NCBI RefSeq assembly: GCF_011386835.1
Contig: NC_088794.1
Coordinates: 67,466,434 to 67,530,433, forward strand
DNA: 64,000 nucleotides
Source of the DNA: Chrysemys picta bellii
Lineage: Eukaryota > Chordata > Testudines > Emydidae
Reading direction: 5' to 3'
Position 1 is the first letter of the stretch. The number at the start of each line of letters is the position of its first letter. The translations under genes were made by a program, and so were the position numbers. Shown here one piece after another: positions 12,901-24,215 of this stretch. The notes under the pieces are model-generated. The model did no database searches. It was not told the DNA's origin and saw only the letters and a program-made list of their open reading frames with translations.

Positions 12901-15900
12901 CACACACCTTACAAAGTTTTGAACTAGGGTCAAGCTTCTCTCTCGTGGGCTATTAATTTTTCTTTACATGATTTCCAGATCTACTTCAATTGTTTGTAAG
13001 TTGTAGCTTTTTTTCTTGGTGTTCAAGATGTGTATGTTTTTGTTATCCTCTGGTCCCTTCCCATACTCATGTTCGAGAATACGATTGTGTGATTGGAAAG
13101 AGCCATGCTAAAAGTGTCTATAATGTACACTTGATTGACCATATTTCTGAGGGAATTTTTTTTAAACTACAACTTGTTTCATTATTACAAATATACTGGA
13201 CTTTATCCCTTTCCTTCTCCTCCTCCCCTCCCACTCCCCAGGCTTAAAATGGTCTCCATTTAACTTAATTGCACAGTTGTATCTCATCTTGAAATTGGAA
13301 ATAAAGTGCTAATGACGTTCTTGGTGGCACGTGACTCAAATGGCCCTTCAGATTCTATACAGCAACTTTTGGACAAATTGCATTTCCTATTGTTGTTAGA
13401 GCTCTATATAATCTACTTTAAAGCCCTGCTAAAAAAAATCTCACAGAGTGGTCCAGTGTGAATTGGATTGGAAAGGGAATTATGGAACTTCATCTGTTAA
13501 ATTGCTGGCTCTATTCCAGCCTAGATCTGTAGAGACCAAAATCCTAATCCTCGGTGCAAGTTTTAAGTTCCGTTTGGGCTGCTCTAGTGCTGAAAAGGGA
13601 ACTAAAACTGACTTACAGTAATCATAGCCAGGTCTACACCACCTAACCCCCTTGCTCCATTCTCCGGGGTATGAGTGTGGGCCAGGCTATTCTGCAATTC
13701 CCCAGCCAGCTGAAAAACCTGGGATCAAAATAGTCCCCCATCAGGCTTAGGATAAAAGGGAACAGTAGATGGCCTACAAGTTCAATCACTTTTCCCACCT
13801 CCCTCCATGCTGTGCTGAACACAGATCAGCTGGACCAGGAGATTTGCTCCTGAAAGTTGTTTCTATATGATGTCTGTTTGTTGGCCTGTGTGAAATTGGC
13901 AATGGTTTTAGAGGCAGGTGTTCACAACCCAAAACCATCATCTGTGCATAGAGGCTTTTTGGAGCTGTCTATCTAGCACCTTTCGTGAAGCTACAAAATT
14001 GAAGAACATTAAGAATTTGCATTATTCTGACAGCAGCTATTAAATCTATGCATCTTTCATTACACCAACCAGCAAAATCAATAGACGATGCAAAATAAAT
14101 CTGGAGCATTATATTGTTGGTGTGATGTCTGTATAACACATATTCCATAATGTCTCATGTTTGTTGACAAACAATGAGAAAAAAACCTGCCATGCAGAGC
14201 AATTTTCGTGTAGTATAGGCCCCACAGTATCCTGTCCTGTCTTTATCAGACAATTCTACTTTTGAGGACTGTTATGCCTATTATCAAAGTGTAGATTGCT
14301 TTATATTTTTACTCCTTTGCTTCGTCTTTAATTTGTCTGTCTTTTGATTACAGACTCCCACCAAATACAAATGAAATAGCTTTTTTAAAGCTGAATTTTA
14401 GCAGAGTCCAGGAAGTGGGTTTGTGGTAGGGGAAGAAAAAAAAATCCCATATCCAGATTTTTGTAATTTTTTCTTTAATTTTCCATGGCTTCAAAACTCT
14501 CACTAATGCCTTCTCAGAGACCTCCTGGCAAGTGCTTCGCAGGCACATTTTTTATACATTGGACTCTAAATCCTAGAGATCTCATTTGCACAGAGGCAGA
14601 TTTATTCTGCTTTCTGATAGTTTCAGGAAAGTGATCAGGGTCCCCCTCAAGGATTTGTTCAGTGGGTCATCCCAAGTAATGCCAACCTCTTATTTCCCTC
14701 ACCTGACTTATCAACTCATTGTCTCTGTCCCTCTTTCCTCCTTGTCTGTAGGCCCATTGTTTGCTGCTTCATGATTTACTTCCAAAAATGCACCTCAGAA
14801 TTCTTAGTCTGTTACAGCAAGACTTTGGTCTTAAATAACCATTTTTGCAGCAGCTTTTCAAAGCCTGTGGGTACAAATTTCAGCTACTTAACAAGCCAAC
14901 TGCTAAATTGTATCTATACACTTTAATTGTTGAAAAAAACCTTACTATGCAACCCCCTTATCTCCACAAACCATCATTACAACGAACACAAAAGTTTCTG
15001 CTATTTTACTTTGAGAGGAAAAGAAAAACAGTTGCCTGCTTAAAAACAACAAGGAGAGGCGGGAGACTGAGTGGGTTGTTGATGTGGGTGCAAGGGAAGA
15101 ATGGGGACTGGATCTAGCACAATGCTATTGGAGGGGGGAGTGCTGATGAAATATGGAGGGAACTCATGCTATGTTGCTGAGATGAGTAGTAAGAATTTAG
15201 GGAATAGTATCAGAACCATTGTCAGGGTAGTCAGATTAGAAAATTACTGAGTTGGGTGGAAGGGACAAGATGATCTGAGGTAGATTGCTGAGCTGAGGAG
15301 GAAAGGGGAGAGATGGCCCTGGAATAATGTTGGAAGAAGGAACTAAAATGGTTTGGTAAGAGGAAAGAAGATGAAGAAAGGGCAGAAGGAAGGAACGTGA
15401 AAGTGTAGAAAAGGAGAAATTAAAGTAGTATCTAAAATAAAGAGTCAAAAGTTGGGTATGCTTTATTTTGCTTTTGCTAGAAATATTTTGTTGACATTTT
15501 TCAGATGAATAATTCTCCCGGTATTGCAAATGAAAGATTCACTGCAGTACAAAAAATATATTACAATACTGTTGAACTTCAGAACACAGTGCAGATGTTA
15601 AGGGCTTTATTCCCTTATGCCTGAAGAGTAAAGTGGGACTACTTGCAGAGTAAGGAACTGCTTGACATGAGTGTAGAGCTCATTGAAAAGTGGTAGAGTT
15701 TTCACACACAAAACTCAAAAATTGTGAAATATTTTTGTTCCACAAGTTTCACAAAGGAAAGATTTTTCATTTATGTGATTCTTTTTAAAGTGTTTAGGCT
15801 TTATTCTCCCCCTCCCCAGGCACACTTTTTTCCTTTTGCCACTGGAGGGGGGGGGAGAGAAATCTGACAACCCATAAACAAAAAAAAGAACAGAAAATGT

Positions 15901-16740
15901 TTTTAGAATTTTGTCTGAAAAATGGACAATTTAAAATGTTTCATGAACATTTTCTTTTTAGAAAAAGGACATTTTTGGGCCAAAAAAATTTAAATAGTCA
16001 CCCTCTCTAAATGGGTAAGAGTGGCAGGATGGGAGGTAAGTGTTATTCTCACTTTATAGACAGGAAACAATCCTCAAGGGCTCAGATTCTCCGGTGAGCT
16101 GAGCTTTCTGGTTGGAGCACCCCACACCAGCAAGAGAGGTGGTGTCAGGGAGCTAGTTACAACTGGGTGACTCAGCACTGCCTAGAGCCCTGGCAAAGGT
16201 TAGAGCATTCCTGTTGGATACACTCCCTCCCCATCTCCTGCACCAAAGCTGAGGTGTCACGGGGCCTAGCAATGCTGGCTGGTTCCAGCTCAGAGCTCCT
16301 CCGCGCAGCACCAAATTCAGCTACTTTCCAGCCCCTTTGCATTCTTCTGGTAGGGTCTCCTACACAGTGAGTTAGTATGTGGCAAAGCATGGTGTAAATC
16401 TACGATACACTGGCTTGCTGTGCACAAATGTCCCTATGGTCACTGCTAAAGTGCAATGAGAGTCCCTGAGTGTGGCTTACTTAGCGTACTGTTGTTTCAA
16501 AGTCTCCTTGTTTTTCTTTCACTTTTTTTTAATCTCACCAAATATCTATTAATAATCAGCCCCAAAAAGTCATTGCGAGGTTTAACCAAAGCTCTGCCTC
16601 ATATATGGCGTAAGCAAGCTTTATCTTTCAATCTCCCTGTTAGGATTATGGGGCATTGGAAGAAGGTGAGTATGGTCTAACTCGTATTTAGAGAACAAAA
16701 TTGAAATGCAGGATTCCTGGCTTCCTGACTCAACTATATA
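9971..16740. other. Intergenic sequence, no gene recognised
   Basis: Mostly unique AT-rich DNA. It holds an A-run followed by G9 at about 10654-10676, a dense A/T inverted-repeat patch near 11700-11880, a (TC)n run at 12746-12766 and a purine-rich belt at about 15180-15420. None of the short ORFs has a recognisable domain. Confidence 0.45.
12746..12766. repeat. (TC)n microsatellite
   Basis: An uninterrupted TC dinucleotide run of about 21 bases. Confidence 0.9.
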
Positions 16741-16744
16741 CTCA

Positions 16745-17215
16745 CTGAAGGCCAGCGCCAAAGCCCATTGAAGTCAATGGTGGCAATCTTCAGTGGGCTT
16801 TGGATCAGGCTCTAAGGTTTTGATCCAGCAATGAGATATGTGGAAGCAGATCACTACACGCACAAATAGCCCCAATATAATCAATGGAGTTTTGGGCAGA
16901 CAGGGGTTCACCTGTGTGTATCTTATTGGGCCTAAGAACTGGGGGCTAAGTGACCTTGGCAAGTCACTTAACTTTTGTGCCTCAGTTTCCCTGTTTGGAA
17001 GATGGATATAATGAGGCTCTGATCTTGCAATGGACTCTGTGGGCAGATGGCTGTGTCTGCACAGAAGCCCAGTGATTTCAATGGGGCTCCACGAGGTTGT
17101 AGGGTCCACTTGCCCAGTGTCCATTACAGGATCAGGGCATTAGTGAGTGAAATACTTTGAGATTTTTGGATGAAAGTCTAAAGTAGTATTAAAGTGCTGT
17201 CACAATCTTTATTAT
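16745..17215 (+). repeat. MIR-like SINE interleaved with palindromic repeats
   Basis: The MIR-like core is clear at about 16950-17010 (TGACCTTGGCAAGTCACTTA, then GCCTCAGTTTCCCTG). The expected tail (TACTTTGAGATTTTTGGATG, ending in a TTATTATT-type tail) is at about 17153-17215. Between core and tail lies a palindromic insert based on GATCTTGCAA and CCCAGTGATTTCAATGGGG. Upstream, at 16755-16815, CCAAAGCCCATTGAAGTC pairs with CAGTGGGCTTTGGATCAGG. This is an old composite of a SINE and fold-back elements. Confidence 0.7.
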
Positions 17216-17654
17216 TGTTTTTAATAATATAGTGAGTATACACTGTGGTGTACAATAGGTGAATTGAGTTAAACGAGTATCAGATCCCCACTCAGTCTGA
17301 AGGCAAAAAGACAGCATGTAAAAAGTTAGTACAATGCAGAACACACCAGAGTGAAATATGGCCATGTACAGCAAGAATAAATAGGGTTTTAGAAGTTTTT
17401 GAAGGAAGTGAGAAATGAACAATACAGGACCCCAGCCAGTGCAAACTTGGCCAACATTTGTAGGTTTTATAAAAACAAGCTACCATGCTTTTTTTATGCC
17501 AAAGGAAACATTTATTATTTTAAAATTCTGTACAAGGTTTGTAACCCAGTCCTTGCAGTCTGGAAAGTAGAAAGTGAAACTGACTAGAAATGAGCTATAA
17601 GCAAAAGTGTACAGGGTTAATTTATTTCCATGATGCAAATAGAAAGTGAGAAAA

Positions 17655-17780
17655 TAAACGGCATAAAAATAAAGATTTATTTGTATTTGTCCAGAAGGCC
17701 CAAGCAGAATCAGGACCCTTTTAGACTAGGTGCTGTACATTGGAGATAATCCCTCCCCCTCAGAATTTATGATCTAAGGC
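17655..17780 (+). repeat. Ancient LINE/SINE tail-like repeat
   Basis: The segment includes TAGGTGCTGTACATTGGAGA and GATAATCCCTCCCCCTCAG, ending GAATTTATGATCTAAGGC. It is a diverged relative of the copy at 6197-6320. An 'AATCCTGCA' palindromic-family fragment follows immediately. Confidence 0.45.
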
Positions 17781-18480
17781 TCCAATCCTGCACGTTGTTC
17801 AATGCAGGCTCAGGTCCCTGCATGTGGAGCTCATTGCAGAATATGGCTTAACTCAGGGCCAGGGAAACAAACCAACCAAGGGAATAGAGACTGGAAGACA
17901 AGTGATAGACACATGATTACACAGACTAGTAATGTGCTCAGTTATATTACACATCCCAATGACACCAGTACCTTAACATTTAAAAGGACTCTATAAACTT
18001 AAAATACAGTCAATTAAAAAAGAAGAGTTCAAAGTAGTTTTGGGTGTTTAACCTGCCCCTGAAGCTCCCTGCCAATTTTTCTGTGGTTTTATGATGACAT
18101 TTCCATATTAAAACAAATGTTTTATTCTGTTGCCATATGAAAGACCCAAACAAATAATAAAATGAATATTTATACAAGGGAAAATTTATGGGATTGCTCA
18201 TGGGAGAAAAGTTAGGCCTGGCTCATACACAGGAGGCCTTACTGAGTTAAGTAAGTATTTGGAGGAGTGGGCTTCAGGTGATACAGAACTCATGCATGTT
18301 TTTTAAACAAACAAAAATTGAAAAAATCAGATTTAAAAACAATTTTTGGTTTTAATAATTAAAGTGCCATGTCATGCAGGAAATGGAAACCGATTTTTAA
18401 AATATTAATTTTAATGGGTCCCTTTACCCTAATTAAGATGAATCGAGTTTCTATGAATTCACTTCTGTTTCAGCGCACTC
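17781..18480. other. Intergenic sequence 5' of the LGR4 promoter
   Basis: No gene or strong repeat seen. GC content rises toward the promoter from about 18480. Confidence 0.4.
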
Positions 18481-19331
18481 CTCGCAGCTTGCATTTTCCA
18501 GTCACCCCACCACCTTCACCTCCGCTGCCTTGTGTGCAACCTTGAATCACCAATTCAGCCAGCTCAGGGATTCCACTTGAACCACCACCTTGTCACTCAT
18601 CTGTCAGGGTAACGCCCACCAAGTGCTCCACTTACCAAAGAGGCCAAGGCGCCCTTCGTTTGTTGGCTGCTGCTAGGCTCCTCTTTGCATATTAATCAGC
18701 CTCAGATTTCTTCTGCACCAATGCGGGCGCCGGCTTCACTCTCCGCATACGCACCTAGTTGATTTGCATAGAGCAGCAGCCGGAGCCCCGACACTGTGCA
18801 ACCCTAGAAGGGAAAAGGAGGCTGCGGAGCTGGACTGGTGTGTCTGGCTCCTGGCAAGCAGGGGAGTGGAGCAGAGGCAGACAGGAGCTAGAATGGCTGC
18901 ACGGTTCACTTCCTAGGCATTGCAACACGGCACAGCAGCAGCAACAACAGGGAGAGCGCCACAGCAGAGGCAAAGCCCAGCGCACGTTACCTGCTAGCTT
19001 GAGATGAGCCCCGCAGAGGGAAGGGAGCTGCTGCCTTTCAATGGAGCGGGAGGGCGGAGGGAGAGCCGCTGAAGTGCTGGCTCCTGGTGCACGGTGTTGA
19101 GGGGGAGAGAGGGCGAGACACTCCGCTTGCGCTGGGCACGGAGGTGGGGAGGGAGCTGCGGTAACAAGGACTCAGCTCGGCTCTGCGCGGGGCCAGGGCA
19201 GCCGGAGAGGCGTCTTGCAGCGGGCGCGGGGGAGGAATCGTTCTGCAAAGGGACCGAGCCGAAGCGTCCAGCCCGGGCAGCCTCGCCGCTCCCAGGAGCG
19301 AGACTCCCGCACGCACCGGAGGGGGCTCGCA
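18480..19331 (+). promoter_or_regulatory. LGR4: LGR4 promoter region, GC/CpG-rich island and 5' UTR
   Basis: Base composition changes from AT-rich to strongly GC- and CpG-rich at about 18740 and stays so to about 19560, around the first coding exon. Two octamer-like motifs are visible: TTTGCATATTAAT near 18684 and GATTTGCATAG near 18761. A CCAAT box (ACCAATGCGGG) lies near 18718. I see no convincing TATA box. The transcription start cannot be placed from sequence alone. An in-frame TGA at 19098-19100 lies upstream of the LGR4 start codon, with no ATG in that frame in between, which supports the chosen start. The region also carries long antisense ORFs that are GC-rich shadows. Confidence 0.75.
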
Positions 19332-19516
19332 ATGCGGTGCCTGGCTCTGCTCGGCTTCTTCGCCTGGGGCTTCGGGAGCTCGGCTGGGCCCAGCGGCGGA
19401 GCTTCCCCTCCTCCTTGCCCGGCTTCCTGCAGCTGCGATGGGGACGGAGGAGTCGATTGCTCCGGCAGGGGGTTGACCACCGTGCCTGAGGGTCTCAGCG
19501 CCTTCACCCACGCCCT
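19332..19516 (+). CDS. LGR4: LGR4 exon 1: leucine-rich-repeat G-protein-coupled receptor 4 (partial)
   Basis: LGR4 is a plasma-membrane seven-helix receptor that binds R-spondins and strengthens Wnt/beta-catenin signalling by removing ZNRF3/RNF43. This exon encodes 61 complete residues plus two bases of codon 62. Residues 1 to about 19 form a hydrophobic signal peptide. The LRRNT cysteine cap follows, with Cys29, Cys33, Cys35 and Cys43 in a C-x3-C-x-C-x7-C pattern. The segment GLTTVPEGLSAFTHAL begins the first leucine-rich repeat. The order (SAGPSGG, then CSCDGD, VDCSG, VPEGLSAFT) closely matches my memory of vertebrate LGR4 and is unlike LGR5 or LGR6. The ATG at 19332 is the first in frame after the stop at 19098. 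The exon ends CT, then a GTAAGT donor, the phase expected for this gene. Exon 2 onward is outside the window or unrecognised. No defect seen. Confidence 0.93.
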
Positions 19517-19522
19517 GTAAGT
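19517..19522 (+). other. LGR4: Splice donor of LGR4 exon 1
   Basis: The sequence GTAAGT follows exactly where the LGR4 protein similarity stops. It matches the consensus donor. The open frame meets a stop (TAA) within the donor, as expected for an intron. Confidence 0.9.
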
Positions 19523-19559
19523 CCGGGGGACACGCGGGGGCGGTGTGGCGGCGGGAGGT

Positions 19560-22180
19560 GGAGACTGGTGTGGGTGTGTGGGCTAGAAGGGGTCCCTCTT
19601 TGCCTCCAGACTTTCCCAAACAGGTTTCCCGGGTGGGTGTGTTGGCAGCATGGCCTGGGCAGATGCCTGCCCTACCTGTTAGTGTGGCAGGGTACGGAGA
19701 CCGTCTGGGCGCTTGGGGCTGGGCTAGGTTAATGCCAAGTGCTTTCAAAAACAAACAAATTCGGGAATTTTTTTGTTTTAAATATTTTTTTTTAGAGCCC
19801 AGCCAGCCCTTCTGCCAGTCTTTTTGGTGATCTTAATTCCCCCTGGCCTTGCATCCCATTTGACAAGTAGGTGGGAGAAGGGTGACCCTTACCTTATTAC
19901 TACCTTATTCCCCCCGATGGAGGAAGCGGAGAGGAGATATTGTGTCTATTTAAATAGAGCCCCTTCCTCTGAGAAACAGACCCCTCGTTCTATCCGTGGT
20001 TCCTTGTCCCCATCCTACAGGCTTTTGGTATCTTGAGGCCGGGGGTTCGCAGATCTGGGTAAAAGTTGGACCTAGACACCTTTTTAGTGTGTGTCAAACA
20101 AACAGAACCCCAGACCGTGCATGCCCGTTCCCAGTCAACAAGCAAAGACCATCAACTGGTAAGGGCAAGGCAGAATCAATAAGACAATATTTTTGTGCTG
20201 CCAAATTTGGGCATGCTGAGTGAGGAAACACCTGGATTCAAGCATAATCAGCGTAAAAAAAAAATTAAGCCAAGCATAGTTATTGAGCAAATACCTTGAT
20301 TTTGCTGTCTCTAAGATCTCAATACAGCAAACTGACCCTTCTGTCTGTCAAACAGAGCCTTATGAAGAGGAGACCACAGTATTAAGAACAATAAAAAATA
20401 AGCACTGCTATGTACATTTAATGTTGGTTTTTTTACTTGGGAACTCTGTCTTCGGCATTTCTAAAGTGTGTTTATCAACTTGGTATCTAAGCACCTGAGG
20501 TGTTCCCTTTGAATGTTTGGGTTGTAAGCATTTGGGGTTGCAGAGGATTTCCTAAAAAATTGTAGAAATCCACAAATCTGTTTGTATCAATCAAGAGCAG
20601 GATATGGCTTTCCCCAATTGGCATTTCCTAAGCAGATTCATTTTCTATACTTACATTGCCTCTGCAAGGTCCAAAGCTGAAAAAGGAAAGAATAAGAGAT
20701 GTATAGACTTCAGGCAGTGGAGTGCTGATTAATGTCAGGAGACCGACTACCTGCAGAATATGCCAAGTGAGAAGGCTGGAGGGGAGGGACAAAAACCATC
20801 AATTATTATATTTGAAAATGGAATTATGTAGCAGTATCATATTGCTCAAAGGAGCAGAGAAGTTCAAGGGTTAATGTTAATAGCTGTTCAGGTATGCAAG
20901 GCCAAGGAGGATTAGATGGTTTGCATAGAAATGAGGAAAAAGATTATGATAATATGTAAATGTTCAACATGAGGTAAATATAGCAGGTAACAACATTACC
21001 TGCCTTAATTCAGAATGCCACCTTAAAATATGGAAAGATGACAAGTATTTGTATCCTTTGCAACATCCTCATATTAATTCAGAGTGCATTTAACTAGCTA
21101 GCAAGTGAATTAGATGTGCTGCTCCCTGCAAAAGTTTCAAGCTTTTTTTTTTTTTTTTTTTTTTTTGATGGTAAGTTAGGTAGTCCATCCATAAACAGCA
21201 CTAACCATTCCTCTGCCAAAATATCATGTCCAGTCTGTAGTGTAGGCAGATGTTATTAAGCACACTAAATGTTAATTTGTTCAAAATATTGTGTCTATAA
21301 TGCGGAATGAGAGAACTTTTATCTCTAATACAGCTTTATTTACCTTGATTTAATAGTCTCGTGAATTTGGTTAATCAGTTTTCTTTCATAGGAAACCTTA
21401 GGTTGTTTCTTTGGATCGTTTCTTTAAAGTCTTCCGTGAAAGTTGGCACTTTAGGCAAGATTTGCCAGTTGGCATCTGTGTTAAATATTCAATCATTTTT
21501 ATTATAAACTTTTAATTGTACATTTCCCTTGTGTAGTGAGATGACTGAAGAGGGATTTACAGCTTTCAATATGGTAGAGTTTTGCTAATCCACAAACTTG
21601 TTAAGTTTCACAATAAAACATGCCAGGCTTACCCCACTTCTCAGCAAAGTTTTAATAGCAGAGGGCTGTAATGAGATTTTGTATTACTAAAGCTTCACTA
21701 CTGTTGCAAAATGTATTAGTGCACATTATAGCAAATTATGATGATGCGTACTCATAAATCAATACTGAACTATATTTGTCAAAGTAAACGAGCAGAATAC
21801 ACTTGATGAAATTGTCTTTATTTTTCTGTGTGTTTTGGTTCATTTACTTTCTTATTCATGAATATGCAAAGGGTCTCCTGGTTCTTCATATGAATTACCA
21901 GGGTTTTCCCAGTACTTGTTCATCAGTTGTACCTTAGCAAAACATGTCCCATTTCTCTCATATACCACGTGTGCAGATATTTTTTTCATTTAGATTGTAT
22001 AGAGCAGATTATTGAGCCTGAAATCTTATGAGTCTTTTACTTGTTAGTTAGCAGGAAGTTGCATATTTGCAAAGTAATATTTATTCATTGACTTAGGTGT
22101 ATTATACAGTAAGACTGCAAAGTAGCACCATATAATACTGGGAGTTGGCTTTTTCCTTGTGTTTCTTTTGCAAAGGCAGT
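19560..22180. other. Intronic sequence, no element recognised
   Basis: GC content falls quickly after 19560. A T24 run lies at 21143-21166. No clear transposon ends or exons were seen. Confidence 0.45.
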
Positions 22181-22660
22181 GTTTCTCAGGTTAGAGCAGG
22201 GGGCTGGAAGACAGGAGGACCGGGATCTCACTCTGTCACTGTTACTGTGCAAACTAGGGGTATGTCTACGTGGCCTTGGGGTATGGAGGTGTGAATAGCA
22301 TTGTTCAGCAAAGTACCTTGCTGTAACTCCCCCAGTTGCTGGAGGCGCAAACTAAAAGGTTCCTACTTCACATTAACATTAATGTAGTCCTGTTTGAAGG
22401 AGGACTACATGAATGCAAACTGTGAACATATTAGTTCACACCTGCAGCATCCACATGGGGGAGTTACAGCGCAGCACTTTGGTGCACAATGCTATTCACG
22501 CCCCAGTAGTTGGAACTGCAGGGCAATGTAGACATGCCTTAAGACTTGCTAATAAGCTCCCTGTGCCCTAGTTTCTCCATATGTAAAATAGGGATCTTGC
22601 CAAACTTTATAAAGTGCTTCAAGATTCTTGGGAGAAAGAAGCTCTGAGGTTATGATTATT
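22180..22660 (+). repeat. MIR-like SINE split by a MITE
   Basis: The left part (about 22180-22256) carries GGTTAGAGCAGGGGGCTGGA and a GGAGGACCGGGATCTC motif, the 5' half of a MIR-like element. The right part (22543-22660) carries CTCCCTGTGCCCTAGTTTCT and TGTAAAATAGGGATC, the 3' half, ending in a TTATGATTATTAG tail. A Harbinger-type MITE lies precisely between the halves. Confidence 0.75.
22257..22538. mobile_element. Harbinger-type MITE nested in a MIR-like SINE
   Basis: The left end is GGGTATGTCTACGTGGCC and the right end reads GCAATGTAGACATGCC, an inverted copy of the GGGTATGTCTACA terminus found on the larger Harbinger elements in this window. Flanking trinucleotides CTA (22254-22256) and TTA (22539-22541) nearly match, as expected for the 3-bp Harbinger TSD. 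The interior has its own inverted symmetry (GTAACTCCCCCA versus TGGGGGAGTTAC) and no coding capacity. Confidence 0.8.
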
Positions 22661-23348
22661 AGGCTGACTAGCATCCCTGTATATCTGTGAGACTGCCTTT
22701 ATTGTCCAGAAGTGGTTATAAGCCATTAAAGTTAGAACCAAGTATAGATATAGTTGCCAAACTCTTTCAGTTGTAATTCCCTGTTTTCATATGCTGATCA
22801 GATTCCTGAAATTCACTTCTGGGACTGATGTATTCCGTACTTGGTTTCTGTTTGAAGGTGGGATGTGATATATACTGCCATGTGTGTTGGTGTTTGGGCA
22901 GTCTACGTCAGAGCAAAATCCTTTCATCTCTTTTGTTCTGCAAGAGTTAAAACTACTCCCCATGCACATACCAATTATTGTCCTTGCTTTTGATTTTTTT
23001 CAAACACAGAACTCAACAATGGCTGCTTTTTGAAACTTTGCATTTAAATATTTCCTGTTTTGGAGCATAGCCATTCCCAAGTTTTGGATATGGGGGAAAG
23101 GCAGAATAATAGTTTTATAAGCCATAGAAAATTCAGCACACTTGGTAAGCATCATCTGAGCCTGATATTCTATGAGTTGCAAACTTAATTTTGTTTCTAA
23201 ATGAAAGTTTAGGTTTTTGTTTTGTCCAAGAAACTGTCATGGTGATGTGCTGCTGCCTTGTTAACCCAACCTTGCAGAAAATGGTCTCTAGACAAACAAT
23301 GACCATATCCTTTACCTGCCCTGTACCCTGCAAGAATTTAAAGCCTTA
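22660..23348. other. Intronic sequence, no element recognised
   Basis: Unique-looking AT-rich sequence. No exon-like open frame with domains was found. Confidence 0.4.
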
Positions 23349-23359
23349 CATTTCTTGAT

Positions 23360-23513
23360 GTTAGAGAGGCAAGGTGGGTGAGATAATATATCTTTTATTG
23401 GACCAACTTCTGTTGGTGACAGAGACCTACAGAAGTTGGTCCAATAAAAAGATATTACCTCACCCACCTTGCCTCTCTAATATCCTGGGACCAACATCGT
23501 TACAGCTACACTG
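23360..23513 (-). repeat. Fold-back interspersed repeat with 11-bp direct flanks
   Basis: Inverted arms of about 50 bases (23361-23412 and 23430-23480) share AGAGAGGCAAGGTGGGTGAG and ATTGGACCAACTTCTG, followed by a tail TAATATCCTGGGACCAAC. The 11-bp sequence CATTTCTTGAT flanks both sides (23349-23359 and 23514-23524), a good target-site duplication. That length fits LINE-mediated retroposition better than a hAT or Harbinger cut-and-paste event. I recognise the wording as a common turtle/archosaur repeat, family name uncertain. Confidence 0.75.
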
Positions 23514-23941
23514 CATTTCTTGATAACTTCTAACTGTGTAATCTTAGTATTACATCCTATCTATATAAAAATATACTGAAGTATTCCCTGATCTTCCATA
23601 TCAGGTTAGCTTGAATAGAACCACAGGTGGATGTCCATTTGCATTCCTGTCTCTTCCTATTTCTGTTTGTACTAGTACCTTACAATGATCAATTGAGTAT
23701 CCTAGCCAGGATACTCCTCTTGGTATGTTTTGTTCACAGTACATCCATTATTTTATTATACTTGATTATTATTGTACGACTCACTAAAATGTATTTTTTT
23801 TTCATAGAGTCTAATGGATATTATGAGTCCCTTGCCATGGAGTGTCTACAGTCTAATTTTACATGTGACAAAATGAGTGAATACCACACAATGGTAGGGG
23901 TTGGGGATGAAGGGAGGAAGGACTGGGGTTTCAATAATATC

Positions 23942-24215
23942 ATCTACTTACTTTACAGCGCTGCAACTTTCTCGCTTGGGGGATGAAAAAACACCCCCCT
24001 GAGCGCTGCAAGTTTCAGCGCTGTAAAGTGGCAGTATTGACTTTACTCACCAGCACTGGGAGCTGGGCTCCCAGCGCTGGTAGCTACTCCCCTCCTAGGG
24101 GTGTGTGTGTTTTTTTTTTTTTTTAAACAGCTCTGAGAGCGCTCTCTCACAGCGCTGGTGCCGCGATTACACAGCCACAGCAGTGCTTTAACATTGCTAA
24201 TGAAGACATACCCTC
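23942..24215. mobile_element. Harbinger-related MITE rich in GCGCT palindromes (left end eroded)
   Basis: The right end GAAGACATACCCTC is the inverted form of the GGGTATGTCT terminus seen in the Harbinger elements here. The interior contains nested inverted repeats: TTTACAGCGCTG at about 23953 pairs with CAGCGCTGTAAA near 24017, and CAGCGCTGG occurs repeatedly. The left terminus is not clear. A T-run lies inside. Non-coding. Confidence 0.55.

Noticed and set aside
13627..13690. Harbinger-like end (CCAGGTCTACACCACC)
   Set aside because: Only one end-like match of about 16 bases; no inverted partner nearby.
15236..15529. 97-residue antisense open frame
   Set aside because: It is a product of a purine-rich belt (Ser/Leu/Pro-rich on the other strand), with no domain.
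19038..19754. 238-residue antisense open frame across LGR4 exon 1
   Set aside because: It lies in the CpG-rich island, is Pro/Ala/Arg/Ser-rich with no domain, and is opposite a real exon. Typical GC-rich shadow.
23627..23986. 119-residue hydrophobic open frame
   Set aside because: Hydrophobicity comes from T-rich sequence. The frame runs into a MITE and has no family resemblance.
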